Of a stretch of DNA of 7,251 nucleotides, positions 1-4,842 are shown one piece after another (position 1 is the stretch's first letter; each line of letters starts with the position of its first letter). The notes under the pieces were generated by a model. That model did no database searches, was not told where the DNA came from, and saw only the letters and a list, made by a program, of their open reading frames with translations. Both the position numbers and the translations under genes were made by a program. Source of the DNA: Paenibacillus sp. oral taxon 786 str. D14 (GTDB lineage Bacteria; Bacillota; Bacilli; Paenibacillales; Paenibacillaceae); the NCBI RefSeq assembly GCF_000159955.1, contig NZ_GG695974.1, positions 59,865-67,115 of the forward strand, in the 5' to 3' direction.

Positions 1-11
1 TGCCCAATGGT

Positions 12-407
12 TCAAGCATGGCTTTCAACACGCTTAGATTTAGATTTGGATTGGAAAACAATTCTGAGGCGCACCCCTGCGATCAGCACCAATACGACCA
101 ACCACTGGGCAGCCATCAAGGTGCCAAAACCTTGACCGGCCGACAGTTCGGAAACTACGGCGCCAATCATAAGGAGGCCAAGGGCTGTCGCGGCGTACAA
201 GGTTAAGCGCGGCCAAACCAGCAGTACCGCGCCTGCTATTTCCACCAAGCCAATGAGGATTCGACTCCAATCCGGATAACCTATATCTTGAAAGTGCCGG
301 ATCATCTCTTCAGTCCCCGCCAGCTTCTGAACACCGCTCTGAATATAAAACAATGAAGTCAAACCCACGACGATCCATCCAACAATACGCATCCATCTCT
401 TCATCAT
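12..407 (-). CDS. DoxX-family small membrane protein
   Basis: Integral membrane protein of 131 residues with four likely membrane segments (about residues 7-27, 47-66, 68-88 and 96-115) and a short Lys/Ser-rich cytoplasmic tail built on a repeated SK dipeptide. The FYIQSGVQKLAG stretch at the end of the first segment is typical of DoxX/DoxD-like proteins. Known relatives take part in redox and thiol or quinone stress; the exact reaction is usually unknown, so no symbol is given. A strong AGGAGG (413-418) lies 5 nt before the first ATG (407) and 8 nt before a second ATG (404). Either may be used; the second has the better spacing. The gene lies 69 nt downstream of the marR-like gene on the same strand. 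A copy of the same palindrome found at the marR promoter sits in this gap, so it is probably MarR-controlled. The family call is firm, the function is not. Confidence 0.85.
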   Translation of the reverse strand: MMKRWMRIVGWIVVGLTSLFYIQSGVQKLAGTEEMIRHFQDIGYPDWSRILIGLVEIAGAVLLVWPRLTLYAATALGLLMIGAVVSELSAGQGFGTLMAAQWLVVLVLIAGVRLRIVFQSKSKSKRVESHA

Positions 408-430
408 CTTTGCCTCCTAAGTGCAATTTA

Positions 431-449
431 ATTAGAATTCTAACTATAT
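431..449. promoter_or_regulatory. Putative MarR-type operator upstream of doxX
   Basis: TTAGAATTCTAA (432-443) is a perfect 12-bp palindrome. The stretch ATTAGAATTCTAACTATAT matches the operator at the marR promoter (945-962) over the whole core and the right half; the left half is degenerate (AATTAG instead of TAGTTAG). It lies 24 nt before the doxX start. Read on the minus strand it adjoins a weak -10-like TATATA/TATAGT, so a bound repressor would block doxX transcription. Two copies within 500 bp, each before a gene on the same strand as the MarR gene, argue for a real site. Binding itself is inferred. Confidence 0.7.
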
Positions 450-476
450 AGACGTAAAAGGGGTGCAAATAAAAAT

Positions 477-929
477 CTACTGCTTTTCAAATGTACGGAT
501 CATTTTGGTGAGGAGCGACTTTAAGGTGTCGAACTCTTCAGCCGTCATCTCCGCTTTAACTCGCTCTTCTACAACTGACGTGAAGTGCTGCGTCTCTTCC
601 GCCAATTGGCTGCCCGCTTCCGTCAAAAAAATCAGCTTAGAGCGTCCGTCTTGCGGATGGTCCTTATAACGGATGAGTCCTTTGTTCGTCAACCCTTTTA
701 ATAAGCTGGTGACGCTCGGACGTTCAATCATTAGAATCGGCTCCAGTTGAGAGGGAGAGATTCCTGGATATTGACGAATGACGCCGAGCGCACTCCATTG
801 CGTATGTGTTAACCCCAGCGGATGTAACAATTCCTCGACTTCCCTGCGCAGCGTGATATACCCCGTCTTGACCAGTCGGCCAATGGGCCCCTTATCCCAT
901 TGCCACTCAATAGGCTCGCTTGGATGCAT
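477..929 (-). CDS. MarR-family winged-helix transcriptional regulator
   Basis: DNA-binding repressor of 150 residues, a normal length for the family. Residues about 36-105 form the winged helix: LGLTHTQWSALGVI leads in, ERPSVTSLLKGLTNKGLI (69-86) is the recognition-helix region, and HPQDGRSKLIFLTEAG (91-106) is the wing with the conserved D-x-R...LT pattern. The flanking N- and C-terminal helices should form the dimer interface. There is no cysteine anywhere, so thiol-oxidation sensing of the OhrR type is excluded; a small ligand such as a phenol or quinone is more likely, but the ligand cannot be read from sequence. The start at 929 is preceded by AAAGAGG (939-945) at 9 nt. The gene has its own promoter with a perfect palindrome at the expected transcription start, which implies autorepression. 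It lies between a sulfurtransferase and doxX, all on the same strand. Confidence 0.92.
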   Translation of the reverse strand: MHPSEPIEWQWDKGPIGRLVKTGYITLRREVEELLHPLGLTHTQWSALGVIRQYPGISPSQLEPILMIERPSVTSLLKGLTNKGLIRYKDHPQDGRSKLIFLTEAGSQLAEETQHFTSVVEERVKAEMTAEEFDTLKSLLTKMIRTFEKQ

Positions 930-944
930 GATTAGATACCTCTT

Positions 945-962
945 TAGTTAGAATTCTAACTA
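945..962. promoter_or_regulatory. Perfect 18-bp palindromic operator at the marR promoter
   Basis: TAGTTAGAATTCTAACTA is identical on both strands. It starts one base after the -10 box of the marR promoter on the minus strand and touches the Shine-Dalgarno sequence, so it covers the expected transcription start. That is a classic autorepression arrangement for MarR proteins. Its core TTAGAATTCTAA recurs before doxX at 432-443. That the protein encoded next to it binds here is inferred. Confidence 0.85.
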
Positions 963-963
963 T

Positions 964-991
964 ATTATATTCCAAAATCGAGCCTTGTAAA
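964..991 (-). promoter_or_regulatory. Sigma-A promoter of the marR-like gene
   Basis: Read on the minus strand: TTTACA (986-991), a 16-nt spacer, then a consensus TATAAT (964-969). Transcription should start near 957, inside the 18-bp palindrome. The promoter starts 25 nt after the sulfurtransferase stop codon. Confidence 0.8.
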
Positions 992-1015
992 GTCCCTAGG
1001 CCCATATTCTGGCGT

Positions 1016-1864
1016 TTATTCCTCCCCCGTCGCGATGGGGTTCTCGGGATAAGAAATCCAATCGCTCCAGCTGCCGGCGTACAGTTTGACCTGCGGGTAG
1101 CCAAGCCGATAGAGGGCGAGCACGTTCGGGCAAGCGCTCACGCCGGAGCCGCAGTAGACGATGGCCTCGCGGCCTTCGTCGAGGGCGGCGATGACCGGCG
1201 CCAGCTGCTCGCGCAGCTCGCCCTCGCTTTTCCAGGAGCCGCTGTCATCCAGCACCTGCTTCCAAAACCGGTTGATGGCCCCGGGAATGTGGCCGGCCTT
1301 GACGTCGAGCGGCTCCTGCAAGCCGGCGTAGCGATCCGCGGCGCGCGAGTCCACGAGCAGGATGCCGGGATCGCGCAGCGCCCGGCGGACGTCCTCGACG
1401 CCGGCCAGCAGGTGCGGCCGGGGCGAGGGGGTGAAAGCGGTGGGGACGATCGTCCGCCGCTCTGCGGTCACGGGATAGCCGCCGGCTTGCCAGGCGGCGA
1501 ACCCCTCGTCCATGACGTAGACCTCGTCATGGCCCAACCAGCGCAGCAGCCACCATAGGCGGGAGGCGTTCATGCCTCCCTGGTCGTCGTAGGCGACCAC
1601 CCTGGTGGCGTTGCCGATGCCGGCGCGGGCGAAGCGCGCGGCCAACTCGTCCGGGGCGGGCAGCGGGTGACGCCCGCCATGCGTGGTGACCGGTGCCGAC
1701 AGATCCTGTTCCAGATCAAGATAGACGGCACCGGGAATATGTGCGGCGTCGTAGGCCGCACGCCCGGCCTCCGGCTGCCCAAGCTCAAAGCGGCAATCGA
1801 CGATGACGAGATCCGGTTCATACATTCTAGCTAACAGCCAACGTTTGGATACGATCGGTTCCAT
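1016..1864 (-). CDS. sseA: Two-domain sulfurtransferase (SseA / 3-mercaptopyruvate type)
   Basis: Tandem-rhodanese enzyme of 282 residues, the usual length, which moves a sulfane sulfur from 3-mercaptopyruvate or thiosulfate to a thiol or cyanide acceptor in the cytoplasm. The N-terminal domain (about 1-130) carries AAYDAAHIPGAVYLD and lacks a catalytic cysteine, as is normal. The C-terminal domain (about 150-280) has KAGHIPGAINRF and the active-site loop CGSGVSA with Cys238. The CGSG form points to mercaptopyruvate rather than classical thiosulfate specificity (CRKG). The frame stays open to 1945, but conserved sequence starts at MEPIVSKRWL. An AGAGGA (1877-1882) lies 12 nt ahead and a TATAAT (1902-1907, no good -35) just upstream, so I start at 1864. 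By eye the gene is clearly more G+C-rich than its neighbours, which may mean transfer. Next on the same strand is the MarR gene, with an 86-nt gap and no clear terminator. The symbol is by family resemblance. Confidence 0.9.
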   Translation of the reverse strand: MEPIVSKRWLLARMYEPDLVIVDCRFELGQPEAGRAAYDAAHIPGAVYLDLEQDLSAPVTTHGGRHPLPAPDELAARFARAGIGNATRVVAYDDQGGMNASRLWWLLRWLGHDEVYVMDEGFAAWQAGGYPVTAERRTIVPTAFTPSPRPHLLAGVEDVRRALRDPGILLVDSRAADRYAGLQEPLDVKAGHIPGAINRFWKQVLDDSGSWKSEGELREQLAPVIAALDEGREAIVYCGSGVSACPNVLALYRLGYPQVKLYAGSWSDWISYPENPIATGEE

Positions 1865-1917
1865 AAGGCGTACACATCCTCTGCACACATAATATGGAAC
1901 CATTATAAGCCTAAAGC

Positions 1918-2052
1918 TTAGATCAGGCGATATCCGCTGGGCCATGTCCCGCTGCGGCGAATTTCCCGAACTTGTTCTGCCGTTAACCGTTGGTTGGTCG
2001 CGATGAGCGATTCCACGTCGTTGCCGCCGATCAGAACATCTAAATTTTTCAT
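1918..2052 (-). CDS. 44-aa hypothetical small protein
   Basis: A short open frame of 44 codons beginning MKNLDVLIGG and ending SGTWPSGYRLI, with stop TAA at 1918-1920. Its main support is an excellent ribosome binding site, AAGGAGG (2061-2067), 8 nt before the ATG. An in-frame ATG at 2070 lies upstream of that site and has no site of its own, so 2052 is preferred. It is soluble-looking, with no signal peptide or membrane segment. The middle, LTAEQVREIRRSG, could be a charged helix. I do not recognise the family. Its stop lies 53 nt before the sulfurtransferase start on the same strand, so the two may share a transcript. It could also be the remnant of a longer gene or a leader peptide. I see no clear promoter upstream. 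Confidence 0.6.
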   Translation of the reverse strand: MKNLDVLIGGNDVESLIATNQRLTAEQVREIRRSGTWPSGYRLI

Positions 2053-2104
2053 AGAAAGCTCCTCCTTCATCTTTTTTTGACGATAGATTAGGGGCTGCTT
2101 CTAC

Positions 2105-2127
2105 TAGATCCTTAGGGTCTATTTTTT
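2105..2127 (+). terminator. Terminator-like hairpin with T-run, no upstream gene on this strand
   Basis: TAGATCC (2105-2111) pairs with GGGTCTA (2115-2121) through seven pairs including one G-T, around a TTA loop. Six T residues follow directly. The shape is that of a weak Rho-independent terminator reading rightwards, but no rightward gene lies to its left in this window. It ends three bases before the promoter of the transporter gene. Confidence 0.4.
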
Positions 2128-2130
2128 CGA

Positions 2131-2159
2131 TTGAGGAACGGCTGTGACTCCGCTATAAT
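2131..2159 (+). promoter_or_regulatory. Sigma-A promoter of the EamA transporter
   Basis: TTGAGG (2131-2136), an exact 17-nt spacer and a consensus TATAAT (2154-2159). Transcription should start near 2166. That makes the upstream in-frame TTG (2168) an unlikely start, since it would leave no room for a ribosome binding site. Confidence 0.8.
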
Positions 2160-2221
2160 GAAGTGGTTTGCAGCCCGATCGGGTGACAAAATTTCATGAG
2201 AAAGATGGGACCTTAACGCAT

Positions 2222-3154
2222 ATGCACACCACCACGAAGTCCATGGGTAAATATGAAATCCTCTACGTGATCGGCATTATCGCCATCTCGTTTTCTTCCA
2301 TCTTCATCCGCTGGTCCAATGCCGAAGTGTCGGTGATTGCCATGTACCGGATGTATATCACGAACGTATTGATGCTGCCGCTGCTGTGGCGCTACCGGGG
2401 AGAAATTGCGCGACTGACTGGCAAGCAATGGGGGCGTCTTTTGTTTTCGGGGCTGATGCTGGGGCTGCATTTCCTGCTATGGATGGGTTCGCTGCGCTTG
2501 ACGACGGTCGCAAGCTCCACGGTCCTTCTGACACTGGAGCCCATCATCGTGATGTTCGGGTCGTTCTTCTTGTTTGGGGCAAAAATCAATAAAGCGATGA
2601 TCCTCGGTATTACGCTGGCATGTATCGGCTCGATCGCGATCGGCTCCGGAGATTTCGCCTTGTCCGGCAAGGCCGTGACCGGAGATTTGCTCTCTCTGCT
2701 CGGGACGATTGCGGTCGCGATTCATATCCTGGTCGGCAAGCAGCTGCTACAGACGATCAGCGCGTTTGTTTATAACTTCCTCGTGTTTGCCGTGGCGGGA
2801 ACGTCAATGGCCGTATACAACGTAGCTGCCGGCATCCGGTTTACCGGCTATGAGCCGAGGGAATGGGGCATTTTCCTTCTGCTGGCGATCGTTCCTACGT
2901 TATTCGGGCATTATCTGTTTAACTGGCTGATGAAATATCTCAGCGCTTCTGCAGTGTCAATGGCCGTTCTCGGCGAGCCGGTATTTGCCTCACTGCTGGC
3001 CTGGTTGCTGCTGAAGGAAAGCTTAACTCCGCTGCAGCTGTCGGCGGGCGTGCTCATCTTATGCGGCGTATGGATCTTTATTCGCTACGGCAAAGAAACG
3101 CCTAACATAAAGACGGAAAATGCGGTTCTCCCGACGGCGGGGCAGCCAAAGTGA
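2222..3154 (+). CDS. EamA/DMT-superfamily transporter
   Basis: Membrane permease of 310 residues with about ten hydrophobic helices arranged as two EamA repeats (about residues 12-142 and 153-290), the standard layout of the drug/metabolite transporter superfamily. Each repeat ends in the family signature: LEPIIVMFGSFFLFGAKIN (105-123) in the first, GEPVFASLLAWLLLKESLT (251-269) in the second, followed by the usual LSAGVLILCGVW helix. Members export amino acids, metabolites or drugs, or import small molecules; the substrate cannot be told from sequence. The frame is open from a TTG at 2168. I chose the ATG at 2222 because it follows the predicted transcription start by about 55 nt and gives a normal N-terminus. 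Its ribosome binding site is weak (GATGGGA, about 12 nt ahead). A further ATG at 2243 is possible but has no ribosome binding site. It is transcribed alone, diverging from the 44-aa gene and converging on the 70-aa gene. Confidence 0.9.
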   Translation: MHTTTKSMGKYEILYVIGIIAISFSSIFIRWSNAEVSVIAMYRMYITNVLMLPLLWRYRGEIARLTGKQWGRLLFSGLMLGLHFLLWMGSLRLTTVASSTVLLTLEPIIVMFGSFFLFGAKINKAMILGITLACIGSIAIGSGDFALSGKAVTGDLLSLLGTIAVAIHILVGKQLLQTISAFVYNFLVFAVAGTSMAVYNVAAGIRFTGYEPREWGIFLLLAIVPTLFGHYLFNWLMKYLSASAVSMAVLGEPVFASLLAWLLLKESLTPLQLSAGVLILCGVWIFIRYGKETPNIKTENAVLPTAGQPK

Positions 3155-3210
3155 AAGGGACGAACCCGGAGAGAGCTCGCTCGGTTGCCGTCCCTTGGAG
3201 TTATTTTTTT
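3155..3210 (+). terminator. Rho-independent terminator of the transporter gene
   Basis: AAGGGACG (3155-3162), directly after the transporter stop codon, pairs perfectly with CGTCCCTT (3189-3196). The stem continues imperfectly inward (AACC with GGTT). After 7 nt comes a run of seven T (3204-3210). The gap before the T-run is longer than ideal. The same T-run, read on the other strand, encodes the final lysines of the converging 70-aa gene, so the hairpin lies just past that gene's stop and may help end it too. Confidence 0.7.
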
Positions 3211-3413
3211 AACTCAAAAAATTGGCATTCCCGGCGTGGATGGTAGGACAACTCGTCTACTCCAGCCTGCGTGATAATGGTGTCATCTGTGAAACGGACA
3301 ATAATGCTGCCGTTATCGATCATGTGATCGTCGCGGAATACGCGGACGCGCAGCTTCCGGTCCAACGCTTCCTGAAAGTCCAGATCGGTAAACAGTTCTC
3401 TGAGAGTAGGCAT
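3201..3413 (-). CDS. 70-aa conserved-looking hypothetical protein
   Basis: Small, charged, soluble protein beginning MPTLRELFTDLDFQ and ending in ELKK. An N-terminal helix (about 3-18) is followed by alternating hydrophobic/charged stretches, LRVRVFRDDHMI, GSIIVRFTDD and TIITQAGVD, that suggest a compact beta-barrel or sheet fold. There is one cysteine (63) and no signal or membrane segment. I do not recognise the family. The frame is open to a TTG at 3524, but AAGGAG (3424-3429) lies 10 nt before the ATG at 3413, and the upstream residues are Arg/Ser-rich and unlike a protein start, so 3413 is preferred. A promoter-like sequence with TACAAT at 3471-3476 agrees with this. It is a single gene facing the EamA transporter; stop codons are 46 nt apart with the shared terminator between. 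Confidence 0.75.
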   Translation of the reverse strand: MPTLRELFTDLDFQEALDRKLRVRVFRDDHMIDNGSIIVRFTDDTIITQAGVDELSYHPRRECQFFELKK

Positions 3414-3470
3414 CGTACGGCATCTCCTTCGGACACAAGATGGGGCGGATCGTAATGAATGACTCCTGTT

Positions 3471-3499
3471 ATTGTACCTGGAAGCCTGCAGGTTGAAAA
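3471..3499 (-). promoter_or_regulatory. Putative promoter of the 70-aa gene
   Basis: On the minus strand: TTTTCA (3494-3499), a 17-nt spacer, then TACAAT (3471-3476). The -35 box is a 4/6 match to consensus, so strength is uncertain. Transcription would start near 3464 and give a leader of about 50 nt. Confidence 0.5.
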
Positions 3500-3524
3500 G
3501 GGAACGCTCCGAAACGGAGATCAA

Positions 3525-3561
3525 GAGCAGAGGAGCAGAAGAGCTGAGGCTTCACCTCTTC
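3525..3561. repeat. Three tandem octamers running into a hairpin downstream of fabH
   Basis: GAGCAGAG (3525-3532), GAGCAGAA (3533-3540) and GAGCTGAG (3541-3548) are head-to-tail near-copies with a period of exactly 8. The last overlaps an inverted repeat: GAAGAG (3538-3543) with CTCTTC (3556-3561), a C-C mismatch, then TGA with TCA around GGCT. In the fabH transcript this gives a hairpin followed by a pyrimidine-rich stretch, and then a second small hairpin (CTCCG/CGGAG, 3507-3519) with a broken T-rich tail. Together they may form a weak terminator for fabH. The rest of the 3414-3685 gap shows no convincing gene. Confidence 0.4.
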
Positions 3562-3685
3562 CGCCCGGCGCTTTGCAGGATGCTCCCGTTTGGTCAGATA
3601 GAAGTTAGAGTCGAGTGAATTGAAGCCCCAGCATACTCCCTTACCAAAAGGGATAATGACGCAAAGGGCCGTGCGGACAGACAGA

Positions 3686-4693
3686 TCACGCACCCCAGCG
3701 CAGGATCAAGCCGGCATGGGTTAAGCCGCTGCCAAAGCCGTACACCAGCACGCGGTCGCCATATTTCAAGCGGCCCGCGTCAACGCCGGCCTGCAACGCC
3801 AGCGGGATGGAGGCAGAGGACGTATTTCCCATGTCCTGCACGCTTTGCAGGGTTTTGGCGAGAGGGAGATCCGCTTTCTCGCAGATTGACTCGATCATGC
3901 GCAGGTTAGCGCTATGCGGCACAAACCAGTCGATGTCCTCGCGAGCAAGACCCGCCTGCTCCAGCAGTTGCTCAATTCCGGTGGTCACGGTTCGGACGGC
4001 CCATTTGAACACCTCGCGGCCGTTTTGTACGATTTTGCCTTTGCCTTCGAGGGGCTGCCCGTTCATTTGATCCGACAGACCGGTGCGGTACACATGGATG
4101 CCGCCGGCGCCGTTGGTTCCGAGAACAAACGATTCGAAACCCGGCCATTCGGCTTCAGCCTCAGAAGTTGCCTCGACCAGCACAGCTCCGGCTCCGTCAC
4201 CGAACAGGATGCAGGTGCTGCGGTCGGTATAGTCGGTGATTTTGGACATCGTTTCCCCGGCCACGACAAGGATTTTGCGATGCAGACCGGCGCTGATCAT
4301 GCCGTTCGCCAAATGAAGAGCATAAGCGAACCCGGCGCAGGTTGCGTTTAAATCAATCGCTCCCGCCTGTTCCATGCCAAAATGCTCCTGAATCCGGCAA
4401 GACACGGTCGGAAACGAATAATCCGGCGTTGTCGTCGAGGTGATGATGAAGTCGACGTCGTCCAGCGAAGTCTTGTACGTCTCGCGAAGCCGCTCCACCG
4501 CCTTAATACTTAGGTGGGAGGTGAACTCATTCTCGGCGGTAATATGTCTTTCCTTAATCCCCGTGCGCTGCACAATCCACTCGTTGCTCGTATCCACGAG
4601 CTGCTCCAAATCCGCGTTGGTCAGGATTTTTTCAGGAACATAGGTTCCAAGTGCGGTAATGCGGGCCTTGGATGGGGGTGTTTGTATGGCCAT
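3686..4693 (-). CDS. fabH: Beta-ketoacyl-ACP synthase III (FabH)
   Basis: Condensing enzyme that starts type II fatty-acid synthesis by joining an acyl-CoA to malonyl-ACP. In Bacillales the primer is often branched, giving iso/anteiso fatty acids. The product is 335 residues, the usual length. The Cys-His-Asn triad is intact: NATCAGFAYAL (Cys119), VPHSANLRMIE (His260) and GNTSSASIPLAL (Asn290). The N-terminus has the family's GTYVPEKILTNADLE and TSNEWIVQRTGIKERH; the C-terminus ends VYGFGSGLTHAGLILRWG. A GTG at 4702 is in frame but lies inside the Shine-Dalgarno sequence, so the ATG at 4693 is the start. The gene stands alone, not followed by fabF, which resembles the single-gene fabHB of B. 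subtilis more than fabHA. A perfect FapR operator at its promoter means malonyl-CoA-responsive control is very likely. It diverges from topB across 149 bp. Confidence 0.97.
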   Translation of the reverse strand: MAIQTPPSKARITALGTYVPEKILTNADLEQLVDTSNEWIVQRTGIKERHITAENEFTSHLSIKAVERLRETYKTSLDDVDFIITSTTTPDYSFPTVSCRIQEHFGMEQAGAIDLNATCAGFAYALHLANGMISAGLHRKILVVAGETMSKITDYTDRSTCILFGDGAGAVLVEATSEAEAEWPGFESFVLGTNGAGGIHVYRTGLSDQMNGQPLEGKGKIVQNGREVFKWAVRTVTTGIEQLLEQAGLAREDIDWFVPHSANLRMIESICEKADLPLAKTLQSVQDMGNTSSASIPLALQAGVDAGRLKYGDRVLVYGFGSGLTHAGLILRWGA

Positions 4694-4701
4694 CGGTATC
4701 A

Positions 4702-4708
4702 CTCCTTT
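4702..4708 (-). promoter_or_regulatory. Ribosome binding site that fixes the fabH start
   Basis: AAAGGAG read on the minus strand, 8 nt before the ATG at 4693. The competing GTG at 4702 overlaps it and cannot use it. Confidence 0.85.
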
Positions 4709-4739
4709 AGGTCGAGAAGGATTTTTTTGCGATCAGATA

Positions 4740-4756
4740 TTAGTACCTGGTACTAA
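4740..4756. promoter_or_regulatory. FapR operator of fabH
   Basis: TTAGTACCTGGTACTAA is a perfect palindrome with 8-bp arms around a single base. It agrees with the known FapR site consensus of Bacillales (TTAGTACCtnnTACTAA type). It begins about 6 bp downstream of the fabH -10 box, so it covers roughly +1 to +16 of the transcript, the usual position in FapR-controlled lipid genes. FapR releases DNA when malonyl-CoA rises. FapR itself is not encoded in the window. Confidence 0.93.
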
Positions 4757-4761
4757 ACATG

Positions 4762-4789
4762 AGTATATCATGTTTTAAATTTCAAGCAA
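4762..4789 (-). promoter_or_regulatory. Promoter of fabH
   Basis: On the minus strand: TTGCTT (4784-4789), a 16-nt spacer and TATACT (4762-4767), preceded by an extended -10 TG one base upstream. Transcription should start near 4755, inside the FapR operator. The -35 box lies inside the 21-bp palindrome. Confidence 0.75.
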
Positions 4790-4801
4790 CTGTTGCTTGA
4801 A
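4781..4801. promoter_or_regulatory. Unexplained perfect 21-bp palindrome between the fabH and topB promoters
   Basis: Arms TTCAAGCAAC (4781-4790) and GTTGCTTGAA (4792-4801) are exact reverse complements around a single T. It covers the fabH -35 box and the whole -35/spacer zone of topB, ending 3 bp before the topB TATAAT. It lies upstream of both predicted transcription starts, so it should act as DNA, most simply as the operator of a dimeric regulator. I do not know a regulator with this site. Confidence 0.75.
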
Positions 4802-4810
4802 TGCTATAAT
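4802..4810 (+). promoter_or_regulatory. Extended -10 promoter of topB
   Basis: TGCTATAAT is a consensus TATAAT (4805-4810) with the extended-10 TG. The best -35 (TTCAAG, 4781-4786, 18-nt spacer) is poor, which fits an extended -10 promoter or one that needs an activator at the palindrome. Transcription should start near 4817, giving a leader of about 26 nt. Confidence 0.75.
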
Positions 4811-4820
4811 GGTTCAGTGG

Positions 4821-4827
4821 AAAGGAG
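4821..4827 (+). promoter_or_regulatory. Distant ribosome binding site of topB
   Basis: AAAGGAG lies 15 nt before the topB ATG, well beyond the usual 6-10. No in-frame ATG, GTG or TTG occurs in between, and the protein's conserved N-terminus begins at this ATG. Translation may therefore be inefficient. Confidence 0.65.
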
Positions 4828-4842
4828 TGTCCGATCGAACTT

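Noticed and set aside
1865..1945. N-terminal extension of the sulfurtransferase by 27 residues
   Set aside because: The extension overlaps the stop of the 44-aa gene and contains the TATAAT that may serve as promoter. Conserved sequence begins at the ATG at 1864.
2168..2221. TTG start for the EamA transporter
   Set aside because: It lies at the predicted transcription start, leaving no room for a ribosome binding site, and adds a hydrophilic stretch unusual for the family.
3637..3653. Inverted repeat TCCCTT/AAGGGA downstream of fabH as a terminator
   Set aside because: The stem is only 6 bp and is not followed by a T-run in the direction of fabH transcription.
3469..3693. Open frame of 74 codons on the minus strand just after fabH
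   Set aside because: It starts with a GTG inside the end of fabH without a ribosome binding site, runs through the repeats and hairpins, and covers the promoter of the next gene. No family likeness.
3914..4351. Open frame of 145 codons on the plus strand inside fabH
   Set aside because: Antisense to the catalytic region of fabH, with no translation signal. It exists because of the codon bias of fabH.
4781..4801. The 21-bp palindrome as a second FapR site or a FadR-type fatty-acid site
   Set aside because: It lacks the TTAGTACC arms of FapR. It does not match the TGAATGA-type dyad that I recall for Bacillus FadR.
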